Below, piece by piece: positions 20,586 to 35,529 of a stretch of 64,000 bases of DNA. This stretch comes from Symsagittifera roscoffensis (lineage: Eukaryota > Xenacoelomorpha > Acoela > Convolutidae), in NCBI RefSeq assembly GCF_963678635.1, contig NC_087069.1, positions 14,666,660-14,730,659 of the forward strand, in the 5' to 3' direction. The notes beneath the pieces were generated by a model. That model saw only the letters and a list, made by a program, of their open reading frames with translations, was not told the DNA's origin and did no database searches. Numbering within the stretch: the first letter of the stretch is position 1; each line of letters starts with the position of its first letter. A program made the translations under genes and the position numbers.

Positions 20586-23500
20586 GTGGAGATTGCCCAC
20601 ACCAAGGTAGATACGGCGCGAATTTCCAGAACAGGGCGGAGAGGGCGCGACACAGAAAAAAAATCTTCGAGACCGCGTTGGATACGGCGCGACTTTCCAT
20701 ACCAGGGTGGAGACGGCATCACTTTCGAGACCGAGGCGGAGACGGCGCGATTTTCCACACCAGGGTGCAGACGGCATCATTTTCCAGACCGAGGCGGAGA
20801 CGGCGCGACCAAGAAAGTTTTTCTTTGCGACCGCAGTGGATACGGCGCGACGCTAGCGATCAGAGTGGATATGGCCCACAACAAGGTGGATGCGGCGCAA
20901 CTTTCCAGACCAAAACAGAGTCGGCGCATTTTTTCAAACCAAGATGGAGATGCCGCAATTTTCCAGACCGATACGAATACGGCGCGACCAAGAAAGTACC
21001 CTTGCGCCCGCGATGGATAGGGCGCGACTTTAGCGATCAGAGTGGAGATTGCCCACACCAAGGTGGATACGGCGCGAATTTCCAGAACAGGGCGAAGAGG
21101 ACGCGACACAGAAAAAATTCCTCGAGACCGCGTTGGATACGGCGCGATTTTCCATACCAGGGTGGATACGGCATCACTTTCGGGACCGAGGCGGAGACGG
21201 CGCGATTTTCCTTACCAGGGTGCAGACGGCATCATTTTCCAGACCGAGGCGGAGACGGTGCGACCAAGAAAGTTTTTCTTTGCGACCGCGGTGGATACGG
21301 CGCGGCTTTAGCGATCAGTGTGGATATGGCCCACACCAAGGTGGATACGGCGCAACTTTCCAGACCAAGGCGGAGACGGCGCAACCAAGAATCAATTTCT
21401 CGCGACCAAGACGGAGACGCCGCGTCTTTCCAGACCAAGTCGGAAATGGCGCGACTCCTCAGAACAGGGCGGAGAGGGCGCTACTTTCCAGACCAAGGCG
21501 AAGACGGCGCAATCAAGAATCATTTTCTCGCGACCAAGGTGGAGACGCCGCGTCTTTCCAGACTAAGTCGGAAATGGCGCGACTCCTCAGAACAGGGCGG
21601 AGAGGGCGCTACTTTCCAGACCAACGCGGAGACAGCGCGACCAAGAAAAATTTCCCCGCAACCGCTGTGGATACGGCGCGACTTTCCATACCAGGGTGGA
21701 GACGGCATCACTTTCCAGGCCGAGACGGAGACGGCGCGACCAAGAAAATATTCCTTGCGACCGCGGTGGATACGGCGCGACTTTAGCGATCAGAGTGGAG
21801 ATGGCCCACACCAAGGTGGATACGGCGCGAATTTCCAGACCAAGCCGCAGACGGCGCAACGAAGAATCAAATTCTCGCGACCAAGGCGGAGACGCCGCGT
21901 CTTTCCAGACCAAGGCGGAAATGGCGCGACTCCTCAGAACAGGGCGGAGAGGGCGCTACTTTCCAGACCAACGCGGAGACGGCGCGACCAAGAAAAATTT
22001 CCCCGCAACCGCTGTGGATACGGCGCGACTTTCCATACCAGGGTGGAGACGGCATCACTTTCCAGGCCGAGACGGAGACGGCGCGACCAAGAAAATATTC
22101 CTTGCGACCGCGGTGGATACGGCGCGACTTTAGCGATCAGAGTGGATATGGCCCACAACAAGGTGGATGCGGCGCAACTTTCCAGACCAAAACAGAGTCG
22201 GCGCATTTTTTCAAACCAAGATGGAGATGCCGCAATTTTCCAGACCGATACGAATACGGCGCGACCAAGAAAGTATCCTTGCGCCCGCGATGAATAGGGC
22301 GCGACTTTAGCGATCAGAGTGGAGATTGCCCACACCAAGGTGGATACGGCGCGAATTTCCAGAACAGGGCGGAGAGGACGCGACACAGAAAAAATTCCTC
22401 GAGACCGCGTTGGATACGGCGCGACTTTCCTTACCAGGGTGCAGACGGCATCATTTTCCAGACCGAGGCGGAGACGGTGCGACCAAGAAAGTTTTTCTTT
22501 GCGACCGCGGTGGATACGGCGCGGCTTTAGCGATCAGTGTGGATATGGCCCACACCAAGGTGGATACGGCGCAACTTTCCAGACCAAGGCGGAGACGGCG
22601 CAACCAAGAATCAATTTCTCGCGACCAAGGCGGAGACGCCGCGTCTTTCCAGACCAAGTCGGAAATGGCGCGACTCCTCAGAACAGGCCGGAGAGGGCGC
22701 TACTTTCCAGACCAAGGCGGAGACGGCGCAATCAAGAATCATTTTCTCGCTACCAAGGTGGAGACGCCGCGTCTTTCCAGACTAAGTCGGAAATGGCGCG
22801 ACTCCTCAGAACAGGGCGGAGAGGGCGCTACTTTCCAGACCAACGCGGAGACGGCGCGACCAAGAAAAATTTCCCCGCAACCGCTGTGGATACGGCGCGA
22901 CTTTCCATACCAGGGTGGAGACGGCATCACTTTCCAGGCCGAGACGGAGACGGCGCGACCAAGAAAATATTCCTTGCGACCGCGGTGGATACGGCGCGAC
23001 TTTAGCGATCAGAGTGGAGATGGCCCACACCAAGGTGGATACGGCGCGAATTTCCAGACCAAGCCGCAGACGGCGCAACGAAGAATCAAATTCTCGCGAC
23101 CAAGGCGGAGACGCCGCGTCTTTCCAGACCAAGGCGGAAATGGCGCGACTCATCAGAACATGGCGGAGAGGGCGCTACTTTCCAGACCAACGCGGAGACG
23201 GCGCGACCAAGAAAAATTTCCCCGCAACCGCTGTGGATACGGCGCGACTTTCCATACCAGGGTGGAGACGGCATCACTTTCCAGGCCGAGACGGAGACGG
23301 CGCGACCAAGAAAATATTCCTTGCGACCGCGGTGGATACGGCGCGACTTTAGCGATCAGAGTGGATATGGCCCACAACAAGGTGGATGCGGCGCAACTTT
23401 CCAGACCAAAACAGAGTCGGTGCATTTTTTCAAACCAAGATGGAGATGCCGCAATTTTCCAGACCGATACGAATACGGCGCGACCAAGAAAGTATCCTTG

Positions 23501-26270
23501 CGCCCGCGATGGATAGGGCGCGACTTTAGCGATCAGAGTGGAGATTGCCCACACCAAGGTGGATACGGCGCGAATTTCCAGAACAGGGCGGAGAGGACGC
23601 GACACAGAAAAAATTCCTCGAGACCGCGTTGGATACGGCGCGACTTTCCTTACCAGGGTGCAGACGGCATCATTTTCCAGACCGAGGCGGAGACGGTGCG
23701 ACCAAGAAAGTTTTTCTTTGCGACCGCGGTGGATACGGCGCGGCTTTAGCGATCAGTGTGGATATGGCCCACACCAAGGTGGATACGGCGCAACTTTCCA
23801 GACCAAGGCGGAGACGGCGCAACCAAGAATCAATTTCTCGCGAACAAGGCGGAGACGCCGCGTCTTTCCAGACCAAGTCGGAAATGGCGCGACTCCTCAG
23901 AACAGGGCGGAGAGGGCGCTACTTTCCAGACCAAGGCGGAGACGGCGCAATCAAGAATCATTTTCTCGCGACCAAGGTGGAGACGCCGCGTCTTTCCAGA
24001 CTAATTCGGAAATGGCGCGACTCCTCAGAACAGGGCGGAGAGGGCGCTACTTTCCAGACCAACGCGGAGACGGCGCGACCAAGAAAAATTTCCCCGCAAC
24101 CGCTGTGGATACGGCGCGACTTTCCATACCAGGGTGGAGACGGCATCACTTTCCAGGCCGAGACGGAGACGGCGCGACCAAGAAAATATTCCTTGCGACC
24201 GCGGTGGATACGGCGCGACTTTAGCGATCAGAGTGGAGATGGCCCACGTCAAGGTGGATACGGCGCGAATTTCCAGACCAAGCCGCAGACGGCGCAACGA
24301 AGAATCAAATTCTCGCGACCAAGGCGGAGACGCCGCGTCTTTCCAGACCAAGGCGGAAATGGCGCGACTCCTTAGAACAGGGCGGAGAGGGCGCTACTTT
24401 CCAGACCAACGCGGAGACGGCGCGACCAAGAAAAATTTCCCCGCAACCGCTGTGGATACGGCGCGACTTTCCATACCAGGGTGGAGACGGCATCACTTTC
24501 CAGGCCGAGACGGAGACGGCGCGACCAAGAAAATATTCCTTGCGACCGCGGTGGATACGGCGCGACTTTAGCGATCAGAGTGGATATGGCCCACAACAAG
24601 GTGGATGCGGCGCAACTTTCCAGACCAAAACAGAGTCGGCGCATTTTTTCAAACCAAGATGGAGATGCCGCAATTTTCCAGACCGATACGAATACGGCGC
24701 GACCAAGAAAGTACCCTTGCGCCCGCGATGGATAGGGCGCGACTTTAGCGATCAGAGTGGAGATTGCCCACACCAAGGTGGATACGGCGCGAATTTCCAG
24801 AACAGGGCGGAGAGGACGCGACACAGAAAAAATTCCTCGAGACCGCGTTGGATACGGCGCGACTTTCCATACCAGGGTGGAGACGACATCACTTTCGAGA
24901 CCGAGGCGGAGACGGCGCGATTTTCCTTACCAGGGTGCAGACGGCATCATTTTCCAGACCGAGGCGGAGACGGTGCGACCAAGAAAGTTTTTCTTTGCGA
25001 CCGCGGTGGATACGGCGCGGCTTTAGCGATCAGTGTGGATATGGCCCACACCAAGGTGGATACGGCGCAACTTTCCAGACCAAGGCGGAGACGGCGCAAC
25101 CAAGAATCAATTTCTCGCGACCAAGGCGGAGACGCCGCGTCTTTCCAGACCAAGGCGGAAATGGCGCGACTCCTTAGAACAGGGCGGAGAGGGCGCTACT
25201 TTCCAGACCAACGCGGAGACGGCGCGACCAAGAAAAATTTCCCCGCAACCGCTGTGGATACGGCGCGACTTTCCATACCAGGGTGGAGACGGCATCACTT
25301 TCCAGGCCGAGACGGAGACGGCGCGACCAAGAAAATATTCCTTGCGACCGCGGTGGATACGGCGCGACTTTAGCGATCAGAGTGGATATGGCCCACAACA
25401 AGGTGGATGCGGCGCAACTTTCCAGACCAAAACAGAGTCGGCGCATTTTTTCAAACCAAGATGGAGATGCCGCAATTTTCCAGACCGATACGAATACGGC
25501 GCGACCAAGAAAGTACCCTTGCGCCCGCGATGGATAGGGCGCGACTTTAGCGATCAGAGTGGAGATTGCCCACACCAAGGTGGATACGGCGCGAATTTCC
25601 AGAACAGGGCGGAGAGGACGCGACACAGAAAAAATTCCTCGAGACCGCGTTGGATACGGCGCGACTTTCCATACCAGGGTGGATACGGCATCACTTTCGA
25701 GACCGAGGCGGAGACGGCGCGATTTTCCTTACCAGGGTGCAGACGGCATCATTTTCCAGACCGAGGCGGAGACGGTGCGACCAAGAAAGTTTTTCTTTGC
25801 GACCGCGGTGGATACGGCGCGGCTTTAGCGATCAGTGTGGATATGGCCCACACCAAGGTGGATACGGCGCAACTTTCCAGACCAAGGCGGAGACGGCGCA
25901 ACCAAGAATCAATTTCTCGCGACCAAGGCGGAGACGCCGCGTCTTTCCAGACCAAGTCGGAAATGGCGCGACTCCTCAGAACAGGGCGGAGAGGGCGCTA
26001 CTTTCCAGACCAAGGCGGAGACGGCGCAATCAAGAATCATTTTCTCGCGACCAAGGTGGAGACGCCGCGTCTTTCCAGACTAAGTCGGAAATGGCGCGAC
26101 TCCTCAGAACAGGGCGGAGAGGGCGCTACTTTCCAGACCAACGCGGAGACGGCGCGACCAAGAAAAATTTCCCCGCAACCGCTGTGGATACGGCGCGACT
26201 TTCCATACCAGGGTGGAGACGGCATCCCTTTCCAGACCAAGGCGGAGACGGCGCGACCAAGAAAACATTC
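20586..26270 (+). repeat. Higher-order units of about 1219 bp in the satellite
   Basis: The marker GGAGATTGCCCACACC recurs at about 20586, 21042, 22319, 23538, 24757 and 25559, giving spacings of 456, 1277, 1219, 1219 and 802. The 1277 unit differs from 1219 by two 29 bp monomers, and the others by larger deletions. Within most units a 347 bp segment is doubled (for example 21520 and 21867, 22739 and 23086, 23958 and 24305). Near identity of neighbouring units shows recent segmental tandem duplication. Confidence 0.85.
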
Positions 26271-29200
26271 CTCGTGACCGCCGTGGATACGGCGCGACCC
26301 TTCATACCAGGGTGGAGACGGCCTGACTTTCCAGACCAAGACAGAGTCGGCGCATTTTTTCAAAACAAGATGGTGATGCCTCAATTTTCCAGACCGAGAC
26401 AAATACGGCGCGATTAAGAAAGTATCCTTGCGACCGCGGTGGATATGGCGCGGTTTTTCATACCAGGGTGGAGACGACCTGACTTTCCGGACCAAGACAG
26501 AGTCGGCGCATTTTTTTGAAACCAAGATGGAGATGCCGCGATTTTCCAGACCGAGACGAAGACGGCCCGACCAAGAAAGTATTCCTTGCGCCCACGGTGG
26601 ATACAGCGCGACTCTAGCAATCAGAATGGAGATGGCCCACACCAAGGTGAATACGGTGCGAATTTCCAGACCAGGGCGGAGAGGGCGCGACCAAGAAAAT
26701 ATTCCTTGCGACCGCGGTGGATACGGCGCGACTTTAGCGATCAGAGTGGAGATGGCCCACACCAAGGTGGATACGGCGCGAATTTCCAGACCAAGCCGCA
26801 GACGGCGCAACGAAGAATCAAATTCTCGCGACCAAGGCGGAGACGCCGCGTCTTTCCAGACCAAGGCAGAAATGGCGCGACTCTTCAGAACAGGGTGGAG
26901 AGGGCGCTACTTTCCAGACCAACGCGGAGACGGCGCAATTTTTCAGACCAAGACGGAGACGGCGCGACCTTCCAGACCGAGGCGGAGACAGCGCGACCAA
27001 GAAAAAATTCCTCGCGACTGCGATGGATACGGCGCGACATTCCATACCAGGGTGCAGACGGCATCATTTTCCTGACCGAGGCGGAGACGGCAAGACTTTC
27101 CATACCAGGTTGCAGACGGCACAATTTTCCAGACCGAGGTGGAGACGGAGCGACCAGGAAAAGGTTCCTTGCGACCGCGGTGGATACGGCGCAACTTTAG
27201 CGATCAGAGTGGAGATTGCCCACACCAAGGTGGATACGGCGAGAATTTCCAGACCAAGCCGGAGACGGCGCAACCAAGAATCAAATTCTCGTGACCAAGG
27301 AGGAGACGCCGCGTCTTTTTAGACCAAGGCAGAAATGGCGCGACTCTTCAAGAGAGGGCGGAGAGGGCGCTACTTTCCAGACCAACGCGGAGACGGCACG
27401 ACCAAGAAAAATTTTCCCGCAACCGCTGTGGATACGGTGCGATTTTCCATACCAGGGTGGAGACGGCATCACTTTCCAGACCCAGGCGGAGACAGCGCGA
27501 CAAAGAAAACACTCCTTGTGACCGCCGTGGATACGGCGCGACCCTTCATACCAGGGTGGAGACGGTCTGACTTTCCAGACCAAGGCAGAGTCGGCGCTTT
27601 TTTTCAAAACAAGATGGAGATCCCGCGGTTTTCCAGACCGAGACAAATACGGCGCGACCAAGAAAGTATCCTTGCACCCGCGGTGGACTTTAGCGATAAG
27701 AGTGGAGATTGTCCACACCAAGGTGGATACGGCGCGAATTTCCAGACCAGGGCGGAGAGGGCGCGACAAAGAAAAAAGTCCTCGCGACCGCGTTGGATAC
27801 GGCGCGACTTTCCATACCAGGGTGGAGACGGCATGACTTTCCAGACCAAGGCGGAGTTGGTGCAACTTTTCAGACCAAAAAGGAGACGGCGCGACCTTCC
27901 AGACCGAGGCGGAGAAAGCGCGACTAAGACAAAGTTCCTCGCGACTGCGATGGATACGGCGCGACATTCTATACCAGGGTGCAGACGGCATCACTTTCCG
28001 GACCGAGGCGGAGACGGCGCGACTTTCCATATAAGGTGCAGACGGCATCATTTTCCAGAACAAGGCGGAGACGGCCCGACCAAGAAAATGTTCCTTGCGA
28101 CCGCGGTGGATACGGCGCGACTTTGGCGATCAGAGTGGATATGGCCCACACCAAGGTGGATACGGCGCTACTTTCCAGACCAACGCGGAGACGGCGCGAC
28201 CAAGAAAAATTTCCCCGCGACCGTTCTGGATACGGCGCGACCCTTCATACCAGGGTGGAGACGGCCTGACTTTCCAGACCAAGACAGAGTTGGCGCATTT
28301 TTTCAAACGAAAAGGGAGATGCCGCAATTTTCCAGACCGAGACAAATACGGCGCGACCAAGAAAGTATCCTTGCGCCCGCGGTGGGTACATTCCATACCA
28401 GGGTGGAGACAGCATCACTTTCCAGAACGAGACGGAGACGGCGCGACCAAGAAAACATTCCCCGCGACCGCTGTGGATACGGCGCGACCCTTCATACCAG
28501 GGTGGAGACGGCCTGACTTTCCAGACCAAGACAGAATCGGCGCATTTTTTCAAACCAAAAGGGAGATGCCGCGATTTTCCAGACCGAGACAAATACGGCG
28601 CGACCAAGAAATCATCCTTGCGCCCGCGGTGGATACATTCCATACCAGGGTGCAGGCGGCATCATTTTCCAGAACAAGGCGGAGACGGCGCGACCAAGAA
28701 AATGTTCCTTGCGACCGCGTTGGATACGGCGCGACTTTGGCCATCAGAGTGGATATGGCCCACACCAAGGTGGATACGGCGCAACTTTCCAGACCAAGGC
28801 GGAGACGGCGCAACCAAGAATCAAATTCTCGCGACCAAGGCGGAGACGCCGCGTCTTTCCAGACCAAGGCGGAAATGGCGCGACTCTTCAGAACAGGGTG
28901 GAGAGGGCGCTACTTTCCAGACCAACGCGGAGACGGCGCTACCAAGAAAAATTTCCCCGCGACCGCTGTGGATACGGGGCGACCCTTCATACCAGGGTGG
29001 AGACGGCCTGACTTTCCAGACCAAGACAGAGTCGGCGCATTTTTTCAAACCAAAAGGGAGATGCCACGATTTTCCAGACCGAGACAAATACGGCGCGTCC
29101 AAGAAAGTATCCTTGCGCCCGCGGTGGATACATTCCATACCAGGGTGGAGACTGCATCACTTTCCAGAACGAGGCGGAGACGGCGCGACCAAGAAAACAT

Positions 29201-32200
29201 TCCTCGCGGCCGCCGTGGATACGACGCGACCTTCATACCAGGGTGGAGACGGCCTGACTTTCCAGGCCAAGACAGCGTCGGCGCATTTTTTCAAACCAAA
29301 AGGGAGATGCCGCGATTTTCCAGACCGAGACAAATACGGCGCGACTAAGAAAGTATCCTTGCGCCCGCGCTGGATGCGGCGCGACTTTCCAGACGAAGGC
29401 GGAACGGCGCGACCTTTCAGACCAAGAAGGAAACGGCGCGACGTTCCAGACCACCGCGGGAACGGCGCGACCTAGAAAGCATTCCTCGCGACCGCGGTGG
29501 ATACGGTGCGACTTTCTAAACCAGGTTGCAGACGGCCTGACTTTCCAGACCAAGACAGAGTCGGCGCATTTTTTCAAACCAAAAGGGAGATGCCGCGATT
29601 TTCCAGACCGAGACAAATACGGTGCGACCAAGAAAGTATCCTTGCGTCCGCGCTGGATGCGGCGCGACTTTCCAGGGAAGGCGGAACGGCGCGACCTTTC
29701 AGACCAAGAAGGAAACGGCGTGACGTTCCAGACCACCGCGGGAACGGCGAGACCTGGAAATCATTCCTTGCGACCGCGGTGGATACGGCGCGACTTTCCA
29801 TACCAGGGTGGAGACGGCCTGACTTTCCAGACCAAGACAGAATCGGCGCATTTTTTCAAACCAAAAGGGAGATGCCGCGATTTTCCAGACCGAGACAAAT
29901 ACGGCGCGACCAAGAAATCATCCTTGCGCCCGCGGTGGATACATTCCATACCAGGGTGCAGACGGCATCATTTTCCAGAACAAGGCGGAGACGGCGCGAC
30001 CAAGAAAATGTTCCTTGCGACCGCTGTGGATACGGCGCGACTTTCCATACCAGGGTGGAGACGGCCTGACTTTCCAGACCAAGACAGAGTCGGCGCATTT
30101 TTTCAAACCAAAAGGGAGATGCCGCGATTTTCCAGACCGAGACAAATACGGCGCGACCAAGAAAGTATCCTTACGCCCGCGGTGGATACATTCCATACCA
30201 GGGTGGAGAGGGCATCACTTTCCAGAACGAGGCGGAGACGGCGCGACCAAGAAAACATTCCTCGCGACCGCCGTGGATACGGCGCGACCCTTCATACCAG
30301 GGTGGAGACGACCTGACTTTCCAGACCAAGACAGAGTCGGCGCATTTTTTCAAACCAAAAAGGAGATGCCGCGATTTTCCAGACCGAGACAAATACGGCG
30401 CGACTAAGAAAGTATCCTTGCGTCCGCGCTGGATGCGGCGCGACTTTCCAGACGAAGGCGGAACGGCGCGACCTCTCAGACCAAGAAGGAAACGGCGCGA
30501 CGTTCCAGACCACCGCGGGAACGGCGCGACCTAGAAAGCATTCCTCGCGACCGCGGTGGATACGGTGCGACTTTATAAACCAGGTTGCAGACGGCATCGT
30601 TTTCCAGACCAAGGCGGAGACGGCGCGACCAAGAAAATGTTCCTTGCGACCGCGGTGGATACGGCGCGACTTTGGCGATCAGAGTGGATATGGCCCATAC
30701 CAAGGTGGATACGGCGCAACTTTCCAGACCAAGGCGGAGACTGGGCAACCAAGAATCAAATTCTCGCGACCAAGGCGGAGACGCTGCGTCTTTCCAGACC
30801 AAGGCGGAAATGGCGCGACTCTTCAGAGCAGGGCGGAGAGGGCGCTACTTTCCAGACCAACGCGGAGACGGCGCTACCAAGAAAAATTTCCCCGCGACCG
30901 CTGTGGATACGGCGCGACCCCTTCATACCAGGGTGGAGACGGCCTGACTTTCCAGACCAAGACAGAATCGGCGCATTTTTTCAAACCAAAAAAAATGAGA
31001 TGCCGCAAATTTCCAGACCGATACGAATACGGCGCGACCAAGAAAGTATCCTTGCGCCCGCGGTGGATAGGGCGCGACTTTAGCGATCAGAGTGGAGATT
31101 GCCCACACCAAGGTGGATACGGCGCAAATTTCCAGAACAGGGCGGAGAGGGCGCGACACAGAAAAAAATCCTCGAGACCGCGTTGGATACGGCGCGACTT
31201 TCCATACCAGGGTGGAGACGGCATCACTTTCGAGACCGAGGCGGAGATGGCGTGATCTTCCATACCAGGGTGCAGACGGCATCATTTTCCAGACCGAGGC
31301 GGAGACGGCGCGACCAAGAAAGTTTTTCTTTGCGACCGCGGTGGATACGGCGCGACTTTAGCGATCAGAGTGGATATGGCCCACACCAAGGTGGATACGG
31401 CGCAACTTTCGAGACCGAGGCGGAGACGGCGCGATTTTCCTTACCAGGGTGCAGACGGCATCATTTTCCAGACCGAGGCGGAGACGGCGCGACCAATAAA
31501 GTTTTTCTTTGCGACCGCGGTGGATACGGCGCGACTTTAGCGATCAGAGTGGATATGGCCCACACCAAGGTGGATACGGCGCAACTTTCCAGACCAAGGC
31601 GGAAATGGCGCGACTCCTCAAAACAGGGCGGAGAGGGCGCTACTTTCCAGACCAAGGCGGAGACGGTGCAACCAAGAATCAAATTCTCGCGACCAAGGCG
31701 GAGACGCCGCGTCTTTTCAGGCCAAGGCGGAAATGGCGCGACTCTTCGGAACAGGGCGGAGATGGCGCTACTTTCCAGACCAACGTGGAGACGGCGCGAC
31801 CAAGAAAAATTTCCCGGCAACCGCTGTGGATACGGCGCGACTTTCCATACCAGGGGGGAGACGGCATCGCTTTCCAGACCAAGGCGGAGACGGCGCGACC
31901 AAGAAAACATTCCTCGTGACCGCCGTGGATACGGCGCGAACCTTCATACCAGGGTGGAGACGGCCTGACTTTCCAGACCAAGACAGAATTGGCGCATTTT
32001 TTCAAACCAAAAGGGAGATGCCGCGATTTTCCAGACCGAGACAAATACGGCGCGATTAAGAAAGTATCCTTGCGACCGCGGTGGATACGGCGCGGTTTTT
32101 CATACCAGGATGGAGATGCCACGATTTTCCAGACCGAGACGAAGACGGCGCGACCAAGAAAGTTTTTCTTTGCGACCGCGGTGGATACGGCGCGACTTTA

Positions 32201-32559
32201 GCGATCAGAGTGGATATGGTCCACACCAAGGTGGATACGGCGCAACCAAGAATCAATTTCTCGCGACCAAGGCGGAGAATCCGCGTCTTTCCAGATCAAG
32301 GTGGATACGGCGCGACTTTCCATACCAGGGTGGAGACGGTATCACTTTCGAGACCGAAACGGAGACGGCGCGATTTTCCTTACCAGGGTGCAGACGGCAT
32401 CATTTTCCAGACCGAGGCGGAGACGGCGCGACCAAGAAAGTTTTTCTTTGCGACCGCGGTGGATACGGCGCGACTTTAGCGATCAGAGTGGATATGGCCC
32501 ACACCAAGGTGGATACGGCGCAACTTTCCAGACCAAGGCGGAGACGGCGCAACCAAGAA

Positions 32560-34190
32560 TCAATTTCTCGCGACCAAGGCGGAGACGCCGCGTCTTTTCA
32601 GGCCAAGGCGGAAATGGCGCGACTCTTCGGAACAGGGCGGAGATGGCGCTACTTTCCAGACCAACGCGGAGACGGCGCGACCAAGAAAAATTTCCCGGCA
32701 ACCGCTGTGGATACGGCGCGACTTTCCATACCAGGGGGGAGACGGCATCGCTTTCCAGACCAAGGCGGAGACGGCGCGACCAAGAAAACATTCCTCGTGA
32801 CCGCCGTGGATACGGCGCGAACCTTCATACCAGGGTGGAGACGGCCTGACTTTCCAGACCAAGACAGAATCGGCGCATTTTTTCAAACCAAAAGGGAGAT
32901 GCCGCGATTTTCCAGACCGAGACAAATACGGCGCGATTAAGAAAGTATCCTTGCGACCGCGGTGGATACGGCGCGGTTTTTCATACCAGGATGGAGACGG
33001 CCTGACTTTCCAGATCAAGACAGAGTCGGCGCATTTTTTCAAACCAAGATGGAGATGCCGCGATTTTCCAGACCGAGACGAAGACGGCGCGACCAAGAAA
33101 AAATTCCTCGCGGCTGCGATGGATACGGCGCGACATTCCATACCAGGGTGCAGACGGCATCATTTTCCAGACCGAGGCGGAGACGGCAAGACTTTCCATA
33201 CCAGGGTGCAGACGGCATAATTTTCCAGAACGAGGTGGAGACGGCGCGACCAGGAAAATGTTCCTTGCGACCGCGGTGGATACGGCGCGACTTTAGCGAT
33301 CAGAGTGGAGATTGCCCACACCAAGGTGGATACGGGGCGAATTTCCAGACCAAGCCGGAGACGGCGCAACCAAGAATCAATTTCTCGCGACCAAGGCGGA
33401 GACGCCGCGTCTTTTCAGGCCAAGGCGGAAATGGCGCGACTCTTCGGAACAGGGCGGAGATGGCGCTACTTTCCAGACCAACGCGGAGACGGCGCGACCA
33501 AGAAAAATTTCCCGGCAACCGCTGTGGATACGGCGCGACTTTCCATACCAGGGGGGAGACGGCATCGCTTTCCAGACCAAGGCGGAGACGGCGCGACCAA
33601 GAAAACATTCCTCGTGACCGCCGTGGATACGGCGCGAACCTTCATACCAGGGTGGAGACGGCCTGACTTTCCAGACCAAGACAGAATCGGCGCATTTTTT
33701 CAAACCAAAAGGGAGATGCCGCGATTTTCCAGACCGAGACAAATACGGCGCGATTAAGAAAGTATCCTTGCGACCGCGGTGGATACGGCGCGGTTTTTCA
33801 TACCAGGATGGAGACGGCCTGACTTTCCAGATCAAGACAGAGTCGGCGCATTTTTTCAAACCAAGATGGAGATGCCGCGATTTTCCAGACCGAGACGAAG
33901 ACGGCGCGACCAAGAAAAAATTCCTCGCAGCTGCGATGGATACGGCGCGACATTCCATACCAGGGTGCAGACGGCATCATTTTCCAGACCGAGGCGGAGA
34001 CGGCAAGACTTTCCATACCAGGGTGCAGACGGCATAATTTTCCAGAACGAGGTGGAGACGGCGCGACCAGGAAAATGTTCCTTGCGACCGCGGTGGATAC
34101 GGCGCGACTTTAGCGATCAGAGTGGAGATTGCCCACACCAAGGTGGATACGGGGCGAATTTCCAGACCAAGCCGGAGACGGCGCAACCAA
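32560..34190 (+). repeat. 817 bp higher-order duplication
   Basis: Two near-identical copies are offset by exactly 817 bp (for example 32951 and 33768, 33300 and 34117). A partial third copy precedes them near 31680. The unit differs from the 1219 bp family in carrying GGGGGGAGACGGCATCGC and CAAGGATGG-type variants. Confidence 0.8.
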
Positions 34191-35529
34191 GAATCAATTT
34201 CTCGCGACCAAGGAGGAGACGCCGCGTCTTTTCAGACCAAGGCGCAAATGGCGCGACTCATCAGAACAGGGCGGAGAGGGCGCTACTTTCCAGACCAACG
34301 CGGAGACGGCACGACCAAGAAAAATTTCCCCGTAACCGCTGTAGATACGGCGCCATTTTCCATACCAGGGTGTAGATGGCATCACTTTCCAGACCGAGGC
34401 GGAGACGGCGCGACAAAGAAAACATTCCTCGTGACCGCCGTGGATACGGCGCGACCCTTCATACCAGGGTGGAGACGGCCTGACTTTCCAGACCAAGACA
34501 GAGTCGGCGCATTTTTTCAAAACAAGATGGAGATCCCGCGGTTTTCCAGACCGAGACAAATACGGCGCAACCAAGAAAGTATCCTTGCGCCCGCGGTGGA
34601 TACGGCGCGACTATAGCGATAAGAGTGGAGATTGCCCACACCAAGGTGGATACGGCGCGAGTTTCCAGACCAGGGCGGAGAGGGCGCGACAAAGAAAAAA
34701 GTCCTCGCGACCGCGTTGGATACGGCGCGACTTTCCATACCAGGGTGGAGACGGCATGACTTTCCAGACCAAGGCGGAGTCGTGCAATTTTTCAGACCAA
34801 GAAGGAGACGGCGCGACCTTCCAGACCGAGGCGGAAACAGCGCGACTAAGACAAAGTTCCTCGCGACTGCGATGGATACGGCGCGACATTCCATACCAGG
34901 GTGCAGACGGCATCACTTTCCGGACCGAGGCGGAGACGACGCGACTTTCCATACCAGGGTGCAGACAGCATCATTTTCCAGAACATGGCCGAGACGGCCC
35001 GACCAAGAAAATGTTCCTTGCGACCGCGGTGGATACGGCGCGACTTTGGCGATCAGAGTGGATATGGCCCACACCAAGGTGGATACGGCGCAACTTTCCA
35101 GACCAAGGCGGAGACGACGCAACCAAGAATCAAATTCTCGCGACCAAGGCGGAGACGCCGCGTCTTTCCAGACCAAGGCGGAAATGGCGCGACTCTTCAG
35201 AACAGGGCGGAGAGGGCGCTACTTTCCAGACCAACGCGGAGTCGGCGCAACTTTTCAGACCAAGACGGATATGGCGCGACTCTTCAGAACAGGGCGGAGA
35301 GGGCGCTACTTTCCAGACCAACGCGGAGACGGCGCTACCAAAAAAAATTTCCCCGCGACCGCTGTGGATACGGCGCGACCCTTCATACCAGGGTGGAGAC
35401 GGCCTGACTTTCTAGACCAAGACAGAGTTGGCGCATTTTTTCAAACCAAAAGGGAGATGCCGCAATTTTCCAGACCGAGACAAATACGGCGCGACCAAGA
35501 AAGTATCCTTGCGCCCGCGGTGGATACGG

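Noticed and set aside
20333-22297. 654-codon Arg-rich ORF as a gene
   Set aside because: It is the 29 bp satellite read through cycling frames; equal-quality ORFs exist on both strands and all frames, with no start context, introns or non-repeat domain.
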